This document shows, in pieces, positions 33,824-41,100 of a stretch of DNA of 64,000 nucleotides. The DNA comes from JBBDIK01 sp964640385. Lineage in GTDB: Bacteria; Actinomycetota; UBA4738; JBBDHU01. How positions within the stretch are numbered: the stretch's first letter is position 1; every line of letters begins with the position of its first letter. The position numbers were made by a program, and so were the translations under genes. The DNA is taken from the NCBI GenBank assembly GCA_964640385.1, contig CAZXFL010000007.1, positions 1 through 64,000 on the forward strand, written 5' to 3'. A model generated the notes under the pieces. It was not told the DNA's origin. It searched no databases and saw only the letters and a list, made by a program, of their open reading frames with translations.

Positions 33824-34591
33824 ATGGACGACCCCACCGCATACGAACCTGAACAGCCGCTCCGCGATCAGCTCGTTGCCTTCGCGAAGGAGTTCGGCGA
33901 TCTCTATCGAGCCGAGCGCCGCCACAGCGATGAGCTGCAGCGGGCCTTGAAGGAGATCGAGGAGACCCATGCGTCGACGATCCGGACGCTGGCGTCGCTC
34001 GTCGAGGTCCGCGAGCCGTCGGCGAGCGGCGGGCACCTCGAACGGCTGCGCGATCTCGCGATGGAACTGACCCGGGTGGTCGAGCCGGACCTGGCCGGTA
34101 CGGCCGACCTGAGCGCCGGGTTCCTGCTCCACGACATCGGGGTGATGGGTGTCCCCGAGCAGATCCTGGCGAAGGATGGTCCGCTGACGGACGAGGAGTG
34201 GTTCGAGATGCGGCGCCACCCGCTGCTCGGAGCAGAACTCGTCCGGCCGATGACGTTCCTGGGAGATGCTGGGCAGGTGATCATGTACCACCACGAACGC
34301 TACGACGGAACCGGGTATCCATCGGGGCTGAGCGGGGAGTTGATCCCACTGCCGGCGCGGATCTTCTCGGTCGTCGATGCGTTCGATGCGATGACCAGTC
34401 AGCGCCCGTACCGAGCGGCCATGACCGAGGAGCAGGCCCTCGAGGAGCTGAGGCGGTGCCGTGGGAGCCAGTTCGATCCGACGGTCGCGGACGCGTTCAT
34501 CCGGCTCGTGCGGGACGGCCCTCCTGTTGCCGTTCCCGTTCCCTCGGGAGGTTCGGCTGTGGGCAGCCCGGGCCGGAGTATGCCTGCCTGA
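33824..34591 (+). CDS. HD-GYP domain protein (probable cyclic-di-GMP phosphodiesterase)
   Basis: 255 residues. A short coiled coil (residues ~10-55) leads into an HD-GYP domain: SGGHLERLRDLAMEL, FLLHDIGVMGVPEQILAKDG, LTDEEWFEMRRHPLLGAEL, then MYHHERYDGTGYPSGL and DAFDAMTSQRPYR. The metal-binding His and Asp residues are present. The usual HDIGK lysine is Val (HDIGV). Such enzymes hydrolyse c-di-GMP. There is no receiver domain, so its input is unclear. The -10 of mshA follows at once. Confidence 0.85.
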   Translation: MDDPTAYEPEQPLRDQLVAFAKEFGDLYRAERRHSDELQRALKEIEETHASTIRTLASLVEVREPSASGGHLERLRDLAMELTRVVEPDLAGTADLSAGFLLHDIGVMGVPEQILAKDGPLTDEEWFEMRRHPLLGAELVRPMTFLGDAGQVIMYHHERYDGTGYPSGLSGELIPLPARIFSVVDAFDAMTSQRPYRAAMTEEQALEELRRCRGSQFDPTVADAFIRLVRDGPPVAVPVPSGGSAVGSPGRSMPA

Positions 34592-34605
34592 TCGAGAACC
34601 GAGGG

Positions 34606-34617
34606 TAAGGTTCCTGC
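34606..34617 (+). promoter_or_regulatory. Leaderless -10 element (TAAGGT) of mshA
   Basis: TAAGGT (34606-34611), 6 nt before the ATG at 34618. Confidence 0.5.
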
Positions 34618-35892
34618 ATGGAACGGGACGGCAAGCGGCGCACGAACGGGCGAGCCCGAGCGGCGATCATCAGCTTCCACACCTCGCCGCTGGATCAGCC
34701 GGGCACCGGCGATTCCGGAGGGATGAACGTCTACATCCGGGCGGTGGCAGAGCGCCTGGCGGAGCAAGGCATGGAGGTCGATGTCTTCACGCGGGACGGC
34801 GGCCAAGCCGGCCCCGAGGTTCAGGAGGTCGGCCCGGGGAACCGGATGATCAAGGTCGTCGCCGGTCCGCGGGTGCACGTTCCCAAGCCCGATCTCCCCC
34901 GGTTCTTGCCGGCGTTCCTCGGCGGGGTGCTCGGACACGAGCGCAGCGAGGGGGAGGGCTACGACCTCGTCCACAGTCACTACTGGCTCTCGGGCTGGGT
35001 CGGCCGCAGCACCAAGGAGATCTGGGGGGTGCCGCTGATCGCTTCCTTCCACACGCTCGGAAAGGTCAAGAACCACCTGCGCGGGCGGGCGGAATCCGCC
35101 GAGCCTGAGGCCCGCCTGGTCGGGGAGGAGCGCATCATCCGGGGGTCCGATCGGATCCTGGCGCCGACCCCTGCCGAGGCCGCCCAGCTCGTCGGGCTCT
35201 ACGGCGCCGATCCGGAGCGGATCCGCGTGGTCCCCCCGGGGGTCGACCATGAACTGTTCTTCCCACGGGACCGGGAGCAGGCCAAGGCCCAGCTGCACCT
35301 GGCGGGCGGCCGGCTGGTCCTGTTCGTCGGGCGGCTCCAGGCGCACAAAGGGCCCGATATCGCGGTGCGGGCCATCGCCGAGGCTGTCGCGACCGATCCG
35401 GCGGGCACTCAGGACCTGATGCTGGCTATCGTCGGGGGGCCGAGTGGCACCGAGCACGGGGCCGAGGTCGCCCACCTCATGGATCTGGCGTCGGCCCTGG
35501 GCGTCGCGGAGCGGGTGGTCCTGTTCCCGCCGCAGACACAGGCCCGGTTGGCGGACTTCTACGCGGCTGCGGAGGTCGTGCTGGTGCCGTCGAGATCCGA
35601 GTCGTTCGGGCTGGTCGCTTTGGAAGCGCAGGCGACCGGCATCCCCGTCGTGGCGTCGGCGACTGGAGGGCTCAGGCACGTTGTCGTGGATGGCGTGAGC
35701 GGGTTCCTCGTGCAGGGACACGACCCAGGGGACTACGCGGACCGGATCATGTCACTCTTTTCCGATCCGGTTGGGGCCCGTCGGATGGGGGAGGCCGGGG
35801 TCGTTCACTCGACCAGATTCTCCTGGGATGCGACGGCTAGCGAGATCTTGTCGGTCTATCGGGAGATCTCGGCGGGGGGAGCGGCGGCGTGA
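34618..35892 (+). CDS. mshA: D-inositol-3-phosphate glycosyltransferase (mycothiol biosynthesis)
   Basis: 424 residues. The MshA-type N-terminus GTGDSGGMNVYIRAVAERLA, the acceptor-site VHSHYWLSGWVGR, and the GT-B donor site (LVLFVGRLQAHKGPDIAVRA; LVPSRSESFGLVALEAQATG) match MshA. MshA joins UDP-GlcNAc to inositol-3-phosphate as the first step of mycothiol synthesis, the low-molecular-weight thiol of actinobacteria. mshB, mshC and mshD are not in the window. Sucrose-phosphate synthases are related, but the motifs fit MshA better. Confidence 0.88.
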   Translation: MERDGKRRTNGRARAAIISFHTSPLDQPGTGDSGGMNVYIRAVAERLAEQGMEVDVFTRDGGQAGPEVQEVGPGNRMIKVVAGPRVHVPKPDLPRFLPAFLGGVLGHERSEGEGYDLVHSHYWLSGWVGRSTKEIWGVPLIASFHTLGKVKNHLRGRAESAEPEARLVGEERIIRGSDRILAPTPAEAAQLVGLYGADPERIRVVPPGVDHELFFPRDREQAKAQLHLAGGRLVLFVGRLQAHKGPDIAVRAIAEAVATDPAGTQDLMLAIVGGPSGTEHGAEVAHLMDLASALGVAERVVLFPPQTQARLADFYAAAEVVLVPSRSESFGLVALEAQATGIPVVASATGGLRHVVVDGVSGFLVQGHDPGDYADRIMSLFSDPVGARRMGEAGVVHSTRFSWDATASEILSVYREISAGGAAA

Positions 35893-36437
35893 TCCGCGGC
35901 CGGAACGCAGTCCTTCGGCCGGTCGAGGAAGATGACTATCCGAAGATCGTCGAGTGGCAGAACGAGCCCGAAGTGTTCTTCCACATGGACTACGGACAAC
36001 CGTTCACGCTGGATGACATCAAGGCGAGCGAAACGACTGCGCGGCTCGAAGGACATCCGTTCATCATCGAAGCCGACGGCGTCGCCATCGGTCGTATCGG
36101 GTTGAATCAGTTCCGCCGCCGCGACCGGATCTGTTCGCTGTACGTCTTCATCGGCGACGCGGCGTACCGAGGTAGGGGTGTCGGGACCGACGCCATCATG
36201 ACGTTGCTCGCGTACGCGTTCGATCGGTTGGACTTGCATCAGGTCGAGTTGTGGGGACTTGACGGGAACGACCTAGCGATCCGCGCATACGAGAGGTGCG
36301 GGTTCGTGAAGGAAGCGACCCTGCGCGATCGTTCCTTCAAGGACGGTCGGTGGTTCGACCGGTTCTTCATGAGCGTGCAGCGGCCTGAGTTCCTTGCAGC
36401 GCAAGCCCGTTGGGCGGAGGGCGCGCAGACGTCGTGA
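35889..36437 (+). CDS. GNAT N-acetyltransferase
   Basis: 182 residues from a GTG overlapping the mshA stop as GTGA. GNAT core: LRPVEEDDYPKIVEWQNEPE, motif A LYVFIGDAAYRGRGVGTDAI, and LWGLDGNDLAIRAYERCGFV. The coupling invites comparison with MshD (mycothiol synthase), but MshD is about 300 residues with two GNAT domains and this has one. An aminoglycoside 6'-acetyltransferase-like or RimJ-like role is equally possible. Confidence 0.8.
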   Translation: MIRGRNAVLRPVEEDDYPKIVEWQNEPEVFFHMDYGQPFTLDDIKASETTARLEGHPFIIEADGVAIGRIGLNQFRRRDRICSLYVFIGDAAYRGRGVGTDAIMTLLAYAFDRLDLHQVELWGLDGNDLAIRAYERCGFVKEATLRDRSFKDGRWFDRFFMSVQRPEFLAAQARWAEGAQTS

Positions 36438-36985
36438 CACCTCCCCCTCAAGCGTAGGGTTCGTCGCTCCGACCCCCGATCTGCGAGTGGGTCGCACATC
36501 TGATCCACCCGCCGCACCCGCTTCCGTTGGTGCCGGGCGCGGCTCGGCGCGGAGGGGGTCGTCGTCATGCGTGCGGAGGGGATCCGAGGTTCGCACGGTG
36601 CGGGTCGGCCGCCCCGCATCGTGCAGCGACGTGGCCGCGGACGATCCGAGGTGGCTGACAACCGTCATGTGCATCGCCCGGCAGCTGCCTCGGCTGGCGC
36701 GAGGTGCGTGTTCACGGCGACGCCGCGACGTCGTTGCTTGTATCTCGTGCGATGTCGTTCCGATGATGATGTCGTGTGGAACGCCTGCACCGTTGCGCTG
36801 CACCGACGCGTTCGCGTTGCACGTCGTAACGCGATCGATGCCCGATGAACGCACGTCCAACCGCGCATCACCGACGTTGCCCCGTCGGCCGCGATCCGGG
36901 TGACGGAAAGAGGCCGGATTCTTGTCACACTTGTTCCCAGGCCGTCTACCTGCGCATATGTACTCTGACCTGCGGGTTTGCGGGG
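36438..36985. other. Intergenic stretch with no recognisable gene
   Basis: GC-rich and full of CGACG, GATGTCG and GTTGC-type short words. Open frames are short and rich in Arg/His, with no family resemblance and no ribosome-binding sites. I see no tRNA, repeat array or transposon ends. Confidence 0.5.
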
Positions 36986-37014
36986 TTGACCCGGCCTAGG
37001 CCGGTCGGTAGATT
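36986..37014 (+). promoter_or_regulatory. Sigma-70-type promoter with perfect palindrome in the spacer
   Basis: TTGACC (36986-36991), 17-nt spacer, TAGATT (37009-37014). The 14-bp perfect palindrome CCGGCCTAGGCCGG (36991-37004) lies in the spacer, a position where a repressor would block polymerase. Confidence 0.65.
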
Positions 37015-37020
37015 CCGTCT

Positions 37021-37306
37021 CGCTCCAAGCAGCCGAGAGCGGCAAGGAGTCAGGGAACCGAACGGGGGCCCCTGGGAAAGCCGTAAGGCCGACTAGGCGC
37101 ACCTGCTCGTACGGTTGGGAAGGCCAACTAGCTGTGCGGGTGGAGAGGCTTGGAAGGCCCCAAAGCCCAACGAAAGGGCCTACCGCGCGGGGCGCACCCC
37201 GACCCGCCGCCGAGGTTGCTTGGGGCACCTAGAGCCCGAGAGGCCAGAAGGTGGTTGGTGGCTTCGGTCACCAACGAGCCGGAAGGTCTCTCGGGTTCTT
37301 TCTTTT
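37021..37306 (+). ncRNA. Candidate structured noncoding RNA, family unknown
   Basis: Expected transcript from the promoter above to a T-run at 37296-37306. The segment contains repeated elements (GGCCGACTAG at about 37091 and GGCCAACTAG at about 37123, each after a GGGAA-type run) and several self-complementary stretches. It closes with an elaborate hairpin. No open frame in it looks like protein. I compared it by eye with RNase P, tmRNA, SRP, 6S, cobalamin, T-box and c-di-AMP elements and found no match. It could be a small RNA or a leader of proC (start 37382). Confidence 0.55.
37235..37306 (+). terminator. Intrinsic terminator
   Basis: Outer stem CCCGAGAG (37235-37242) pairs with CTCTCGGG (37288-37295). 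An inner stem GTTGGTG (37254-37260) pairs with CACCAAC (37269-37275) around a TTCG-containing loop. TTCTTTCTTTT follows directly. This is the best Rho-independent signal in the window. Confidence 0.8.
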
Positions 37307-37381
37307 CCGCCGCGAGCCTGCGGCGCCTGTCACCGCTCGTCTTCGCTACCCTAGGGGCCCAACAGGTTCGAGGAGTGCGGG

Positions 37382-38212
37382 ATGATCGGACGTAAGGTCG
37401 CCTTCCTGGGCGGCGGCAAGATGGGTGAGGCCCTCGTCTCGGGGATGATCCGCTCTGGCGGACGCACCGAGGACGAGATCATGGTCACCTGCCGCCGTGG
37501 CAAGCGGGTGAACGAACTCGCCGACCGCTACGGCATCGCAGCGACGCTGTCCAACGCCGAAGCCGTCGAGTGGGCCGACGTTCTGGTCCTGGCGGTCAAG
37601 CCGCAGGACATGGATGCGCTCTTGGAGCAGATCAAGGACTCCGTTCGCGCCGAGCAGCTCGTCATCTCCTTCGCCGCCGGGATCCGGACGTCCTTCGTCG
37701 AGGCCGCCTGCCCGGCGGACACCGCTGTGGTCCGGGTCATGTCGAACGTTGCCGTGCTGGTCGACGAAGCCATGTCGGTGATCGCGACCGGCTCGCACGC
37801 CGACGAGGAGCACCTCGCCATGGCCGAAGAGTTGTTGTCGAACGTCGGGCGCGTCCTGCGGTTGCCCGAGAAGCACTTGGATGCCATCACCGCGACCAGC
37901 GGGTCTGGCCCCGCGTATTTCTTCCTGCTGGCCGAGGCGATGATCGACGCGTGTATCCTGCTGGGGCTCTCGCGGGACGTCGCGACCGAGCTCATCATCC
38001 AGACGATGCTCGGGTCGGCCAAGATGCTCCGGGATACTGGCAAGCACCCCGTGATCTTGCGCGAGATGGTGACGTCGCCCGGGGGCACCACCATCGAGGC
38101 GATCCGGGAGCTGGAGAACGCCGGCATCCGTGCGGCGTTCCTGAACGCTATCTCCGCCGCCCGTGACCGCTCGCAGGAGTTGGCCAAGGGCGCCGAAGCC
38201 GAGGACGAATAG
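37382..38212 (+). CDS. proC: Pyrroline-5-carboxylate reductase
   Basis: 276 residues, ATG after GAGGAGTGCGGG. The Rossmann start VAFLGGGKMGEALVSGMI, LAVKPQDMDALL, and the ProC signature region (ITATSGSGPAYFFLLAEAMI; MVTSPGGTTIEAIRELE) are all present. It makes proline from pyrroline-5-carboxylate with NAD(P)H. The length and ends fit the family. Confidence 0.95.
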   Translation: MIGRKVAFLGGGKMGEALVSGMIRSGGRTEDEIMVTCRRGKRVNELADRYGIAATLSNAEAVEWADVLVLAVKPQDMDALLEQIKDSVRAEQLVISFAAGIRTSFVEAACPADTAVVRVMSNVAVLVDEAMSVIATGSHADEEHLAMAEELLSNVGRVLRLPEKHLDAITATSGSGPAYFFLLAEAMIDACILLGLSRDVATELIIQTMLGSAKMLRDTGKHPVILREMVTSPGGTTIEAIRELENAGIRAAFLNAISAARDRSQELAKGAEAEDE

Positions 38213-38222
38213 GAGCCGACTG

Positions 38223-38339
38223 ATGGGTCGAGGAGATCGCAACAAGGTCCGCTGGTCCAAGGACCGCATCCGTTCGAAGAAGGACCGGGAGAGGCGCAAG
38301 GCGCTCGCCAAGGGCGAGGAGCGCAAGGCGTCCAAGTAG
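38223..38339 (+). CDS. 38-residue highly basic protein
   Basis: The peptide starts MGRGDRNKVRWSKDRIRSK and ends KGEERKASK. ATG follows AGGAG by 8 nt, 10 nt after proC. About half of the residues are Arg or Lys, suggesting RNA or ribosome binding, as with the other tiny basic protein at 51695-51796. No family recognised. The good ribosome-binding site and tight spacing support translation. Confidence 0.65.
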   Translation: MGRGDRNKVRWSKDRIRSKKDRERRKALAKGEERKASK

Positions 38340-38341
38340 CC

Positions 38342-38782
38342 GTGGACCACGGGCGGGCGGGTGCGGAGGCGCAGCCAGCCGTCCTGGCGCTGCACCACGA
38401 GTACGGCTGGATGGACGAAGCCGTCTCCGGCGGCGAACTCTGGGTCGCACGCGAGGGCGATGAGGTGGTCGGGGCCGTCGAGTTGATCGAACTCGATCCA
38501 GCACGCGTCGTTGTGGCTGTGGCGGTGGTGCGCGAGTCGCGCCGTGGCCAGGGCATCGGCTCCCGGCTCATGAGCAAGGTCCTCGCCTCCCGAAGCGCCG
38601 AGTGGTGGACCGAATGCCGGGAGCAGCGGATCGGCTTCTACGTACGCCTGGGGTTCGAACTGGTTGCCCTCAACGACCTGCCGGCCGACGTGCGCCCTCA
38701 CCTTGACCATCCGTCTCCTACGCAGCCGGAACGGCCCCTGAACTTCCTGCGGCGGGCGTTTCCGGAGGGCTCCGAGCTGTGA
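38342..38782 (+). CDS. GNAT N-acetyltransferase
   Basis: 146 residues, GTG start 2 nt after the previous stop. Motif A is VVVAVAVVRESRRGQGIGSRLM. The C-terminal part (WWTECREQRIGFYVRLGFEL, then LPADVRPHLDH and QPERPLNFLRR) is duplicated, broken, at 39665-39838. Substrate unknown. Probably in the proC operon. Confidence 0.8.
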   Translation: MDHGRAGAEAQPAVLALHHEYGWMDEAVSGGELWVAREGDEVVGAVELIELDPARVVVAVAVVRESRRGQGIGSRLMSKVLASRSAEWWTECREQRIGFYVRLGFELVALNDLPADVRPHLDHPSPTQPERPLNFLRRAFPEGSEL

Positions 38783-38875
38783 CCTCCGTAGAGCAGCCCC
38801 TGCCCGGGGGAGCGATCGGGGCCGTACGAATATTGGAACTCGAGGAAGTCGGATCGCCCTGGACGGCGGTTCCGG

Positions 38876-39172
38876 CTAACGGCCGCGGAGCCAGCGTTCG
38901 AGCCGACTGCGGTGAACTATACCGAGGACCAGGATGATGCGCTGCTCCTCGGCCACGTCGTACATCACCCGATAGTCGCCGACGCGAAGCCGATGGAAGG
39001 TGTCGCCGGTTCCGTGGATGGTCTTGGTTCGCTTGCCTCCGGTTCGCCCTGGCTTCGCGACGTCGGTTGCGAGTTGCTGAAGCGACTCACGAACGCGCCT
39101 ACGGACGGGGTCGGGGAGCTTTCGGAAGTCGCGGGACGCGGCTCGGCCGAGCTCGACGGAGAAGGGCTTCAG
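38876..39172 (-). CDS. RelE/ParE-type toxin with no ordinary start codon
   Basis: 98 residues: LKPFSVELGRAASRDFRKLP, TKTIHGTGDTFHRLRVGDYR and VMYDVAEEQRIILVLGIVHR, then RSRLERWLRGR, the RelE fold of ribosome-dependent mRNA endoribonucleases. No ATG, GTG or TTG occurs at the N-terminus in frame. The only sensible start is CTG at 39170-39172, which overlaps the antitoxin stop as CTGA. It may be initiated by coupling at CTG, or may have lost its start. Confidence 0.75.
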   Translation of the reverse strand: MKPFSVELGRAASRDFRKLPDPVRRRVRESLQQLATDVAKPGRTGGKRTKTIHGTGDTFHRLRVGDYRVMYDVAEEQRIILVLGIVHRSRLERWLRGR

Positions 39173-39405
39173 TCCAGGTCCTCGAGCCGGGTCGTCCGCC
39201 CCGCCTTGAGGTCGGCGCGGGCCTGACGGCGCATCTTCAGGAACTCGTCGGCATTCGCCAGGACAATATCCTCGGCCTCCTCGACCGGAAGCAGGACAGC
39301 GGCGGGCCGCCCACGTTTGGTGATGACGTACGCTGCTCCGTCCTCGACGTCATCGATGACCTGCGATGCCGTTGCCTTCAGTTCCTTGATCCCGATCTCC
39401 GCCAT
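39169..39405 (-). CDS. Phd/YefM-type antitoxin
   Basis: 78 residues from the ATG at 39405 with GGGAGG upstream; an earlier in-frame start is less likely. MAEIGIKELKATASQVIDDV and AAYVITKRGRPAAVLLPVEE are the Phd/YefM DNA-binding fold. The acidic and basic C-terminal tail would bind the toxin. First gene of a toxin-antitoxin operon with the RelE-like gene. Confidence 0.85.
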   Translation of the reverse strand: MAEIGIKELKATASQVIDDVEDGAAYVITKRGRPAAVLLPVEEAEDIVLANADEFLKMRRQARADLKAGRTTRLEDLD

Positions 39406-39432
39406 GACACACTCCCTCCCCAAGGGGACCAC

Positions 39433-39449
39433 CTAAGTAGTCACCTTAG
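39433..39449 (-). promoter_or_regulatory. Candidate operator of the Phd/RelE pair
   Basis: Inverted repeat CTAAG-N7-CTTAG about 28 nt upstream of the antitoxin start. Phd/YefM antitoxins bind short palindromes near their promoters. Confidence 0.45.
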
Positions 39450-39664
39450 CACGCCCCGGCCGTTCGTGCAGTGACATGCGTCACACCCGCTCCAGGAACC
39501 GTTGTAGCGTCAAGGCATGGGCGCGGAACGTCGGTTCCCGCGTGCTTGGAAGATTTTCGGGTGGTGTGCCGCTCTCGTGGAATCGGACACGGCCTCGCGC
39601 TCGGCTTCGTGATCGCGTTCGGCCCTCCGCCCTTCAGTGATCCGACCCCCTCCGTTTGCTGGGG
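39450..39664. other. Intergenic stretch, nothing recognised
   Basis: Together with the pseudogene that follows and the flanks to 39905 this is a ~500-nt region without an intact gene. No frame here resembles a protein family. Confidence 0.4.
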
Positions 39665-39838
39665 TTCACCCGCGATGCCGAGCGGTGGACCGAGTGCCTG
39701 GAGCAGCGGATCGGCTTCTGCGAGCGCCTCGGGTTCCAGGTGATCCCCGCCGGCGACCTGCCGGCCGACGTGTGTCCGCACCTTGACCACGCGTCCCCGA
39801 CGCAGCCGGAGCGCCCTCTGAACTTCCTGCGGCGATAG
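39665..39838 (+). pseudogene. Partial copy of the GNAT gene (C-terminal third only)
   Basis: The translation from DAERWTECLEQRIGFCERLG to HASPTQPERPLNFLRR aligns over its whole length with the C-terminus of the acetyltransferase at 38342-38782, at very high similarity, and ends at the same point. The acetyl-CoA-binding part is missing. It is a truncated tandem duplicate or the remnant of a second gene. Confidence 0.75.
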
Positions 39839-39905
39839 GAGGAGCCGCGCGCGGCCCGCTCTTGACCCTTGCGGGACATCTGCAACATGGCACATGCTTC
39901 GAGCC

Positions 39906-40283
39906 ATGGGCGAAGAGCGTCGGGTCGGGAGGCAGCGGGTCCTTCTTGGGGTCCTCGTGGCTGTCGCCGCCGTGAGCTCGCTGATCACGCTCTCGGTCGT
40001 GCTGGCGTTCTTCTTCGCCCTGGTCTTCGCGATTCATGGCGGGACGGGTTTCCTCAGATGGGCGATGCTGATGTGGCCTGCGCTCCCGATCGCCGCCGTT
40101 TCGGACATGGCTCTGCTCATCCTGATCGTCACGAAAGCCGTCCGGGGTTCCCGCCCGGCGAGTTCTACCACCGGTGAGCCTCTCGTCGAAACGCTAGCTG
40201 GCGGCGCGGCGGCGGACGCGGGGTCCGACCGTGTTCGTGAGGGTCCCGAGGCCCTCGGCGGAAAGCTCGACGACGGAACCTGA
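39906..40283 (+). CDS. Small two-helix membrane protein
   Basis: 125 residues from the ATG at 39906. Helices: VLLGVLVAVAAVSSLITLSVVLAFFFALVF and MLMWPALPIAAVSDMALLILIV (in part). The hydrophilic C-terminus overlaps the end of the convergent FAH-family gene by 90 nt, which is unusual. The true end could differ if there is a sequence error. No family recognised. Confidence 0.45.
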   Translation: MGEERRVGRQRVLLGVLVAVAAVSSLITLSVVLAFFFALVFAIHGGTGFLRWAMLMWPALPIAAVSDMALLILIVTKAVRGSRPASSTTGEPLVETLAGGAAADAGSDRVREGPEALGGKLDDGT

Positions 40284-40949
40284 GCGTGGCGCCTTGGCCA
40301 GCTTGCGCCGAGGGCCGAGGACGCCGGACCAGAACACGTCGCCCGACAGCAGCGGCGCTTGTTTCGCCGCCGCCCAGACAGTCTCGCCGAACGAGGCCTC
40401 CGCGTCTCCTAGCGTTCCATGCGCCCACAGCTTCCCGTTGACCCGGACCTCCAGTTCGGTCTCCGGATCGAACTCGTCCGCCGTGACGATCCACGGCCCG
40501 AGCGAAGCCGCGAACTCGTCGCCCCGGGACCAGAACGTCATCAGCGTGTAGCCGAAGATGCACTCTGCGGCCTCGCGCTTCTTCAGCTTCTTGTTCGGCG
40601 AGAACACGACCGCCGCGATCGATGGTTCGAAGACGACGTCGCCGTTGCCGGGCGGGCGGGGAAGTTCGGCGTCCGGGCCGACGACCCAGCGGTGCTGGTC
40701 GGCTCCGAGCGACGGCGGCAAGATCGGTGCGACGACGTGCGGGTTCCGCGGCATCCAGTCCTTGACGTCGTGACGGTCCAGCGATGCACGTGCGGCATCC
40801 AGGACGGTGCCGCGCGGACGCGCGACGAGGGCTTCCATCGTGGAGGGGAAGGCGGGATGTCCGACTGCTCCGGACAGATCCACGATCCTGGTGCCGGCGA
40901 CTGCCCCCAGACGCCGGTGCCCCCTCCGCTCGAACGTGACAAGCCTCAC
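40194..40949 (-). CDS. Fumarylacetoacetate hydrolase (FAH)-family protein
   Basis: 251 residues from the GTG at 40949. The FAH fold is supported by YTLMTFWSRGDEFAASLGPW and IVTADEFDPETELEVRVNGK, plus the region ending SGDVFWSGVLG, in the places of the conserved Lys/Gly-Pro and NG motifs. The metal-site E-x-E block upstream is weak (VVFEPSIAAVVFSPNKKLKKRE), so activity is uncertain. Family members cleave or decarboxylate acylpyruvates and hydroxymuconates. Divergent from the catabolic operon at 41101. Confidence 0.65.
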   Translation of the reverse strand: MRLVTFERRGHRRLGAVAGTRIVDLSGAVGHPAFPSTMEALVARPRGTVLDAARASLDRHDVKDWMPRNPHVVAPILPPSLGADQHRWVVGPDAELPRPPGNGDVVFEPSIAAVVFSPNKKLKKREAAECIFGYTLMTFWSRGDEFAASLGPWIVTADEFDPETELEVRVNGKLWAHGTLGDAEASFGETVWAAAKQAPLLSGDVFWSGVLGPRRKLAKAPRSGSVVELSAEGLGTLTNTVGPRVRRRAAS

Positions 40950-41100
40950 CGGGAGGGCGATGATACTCCCACGCAGAGGCGGATTCAGCAGAAACCCCTC
41001 GCCGAAAATTCGGGCCGTCGGCAGGGGGTTTGGCCCTTGAATCGTCGGCGCGTTACCATAGAGAACCGAACAGGCCACAGCTTTCAGGGGGCGATCTGAG

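Noticed and set aside
35889..36437. Calling the GNAT after mshA mycothiol synthase (mshD)
   Set aside because: MshD has two GNAT domains and is about 300 residues. This protein has one domain and 182 residues.
36567..36848. A 93-codon frame in the 36.4-37.0 kb gap
   Set aside because: Composition is Arg/His-rich, with no ribosome-binding site, no family resemblance and competing frames of equal quality.
37075..37120. AGCCGTA...TACGGTT pairing resembling group II intron domain V
   Set aside because: The interior of the hairpin does not match domain V (no GAAA-type loop, wrong length), and no intron-encoded protein is present.
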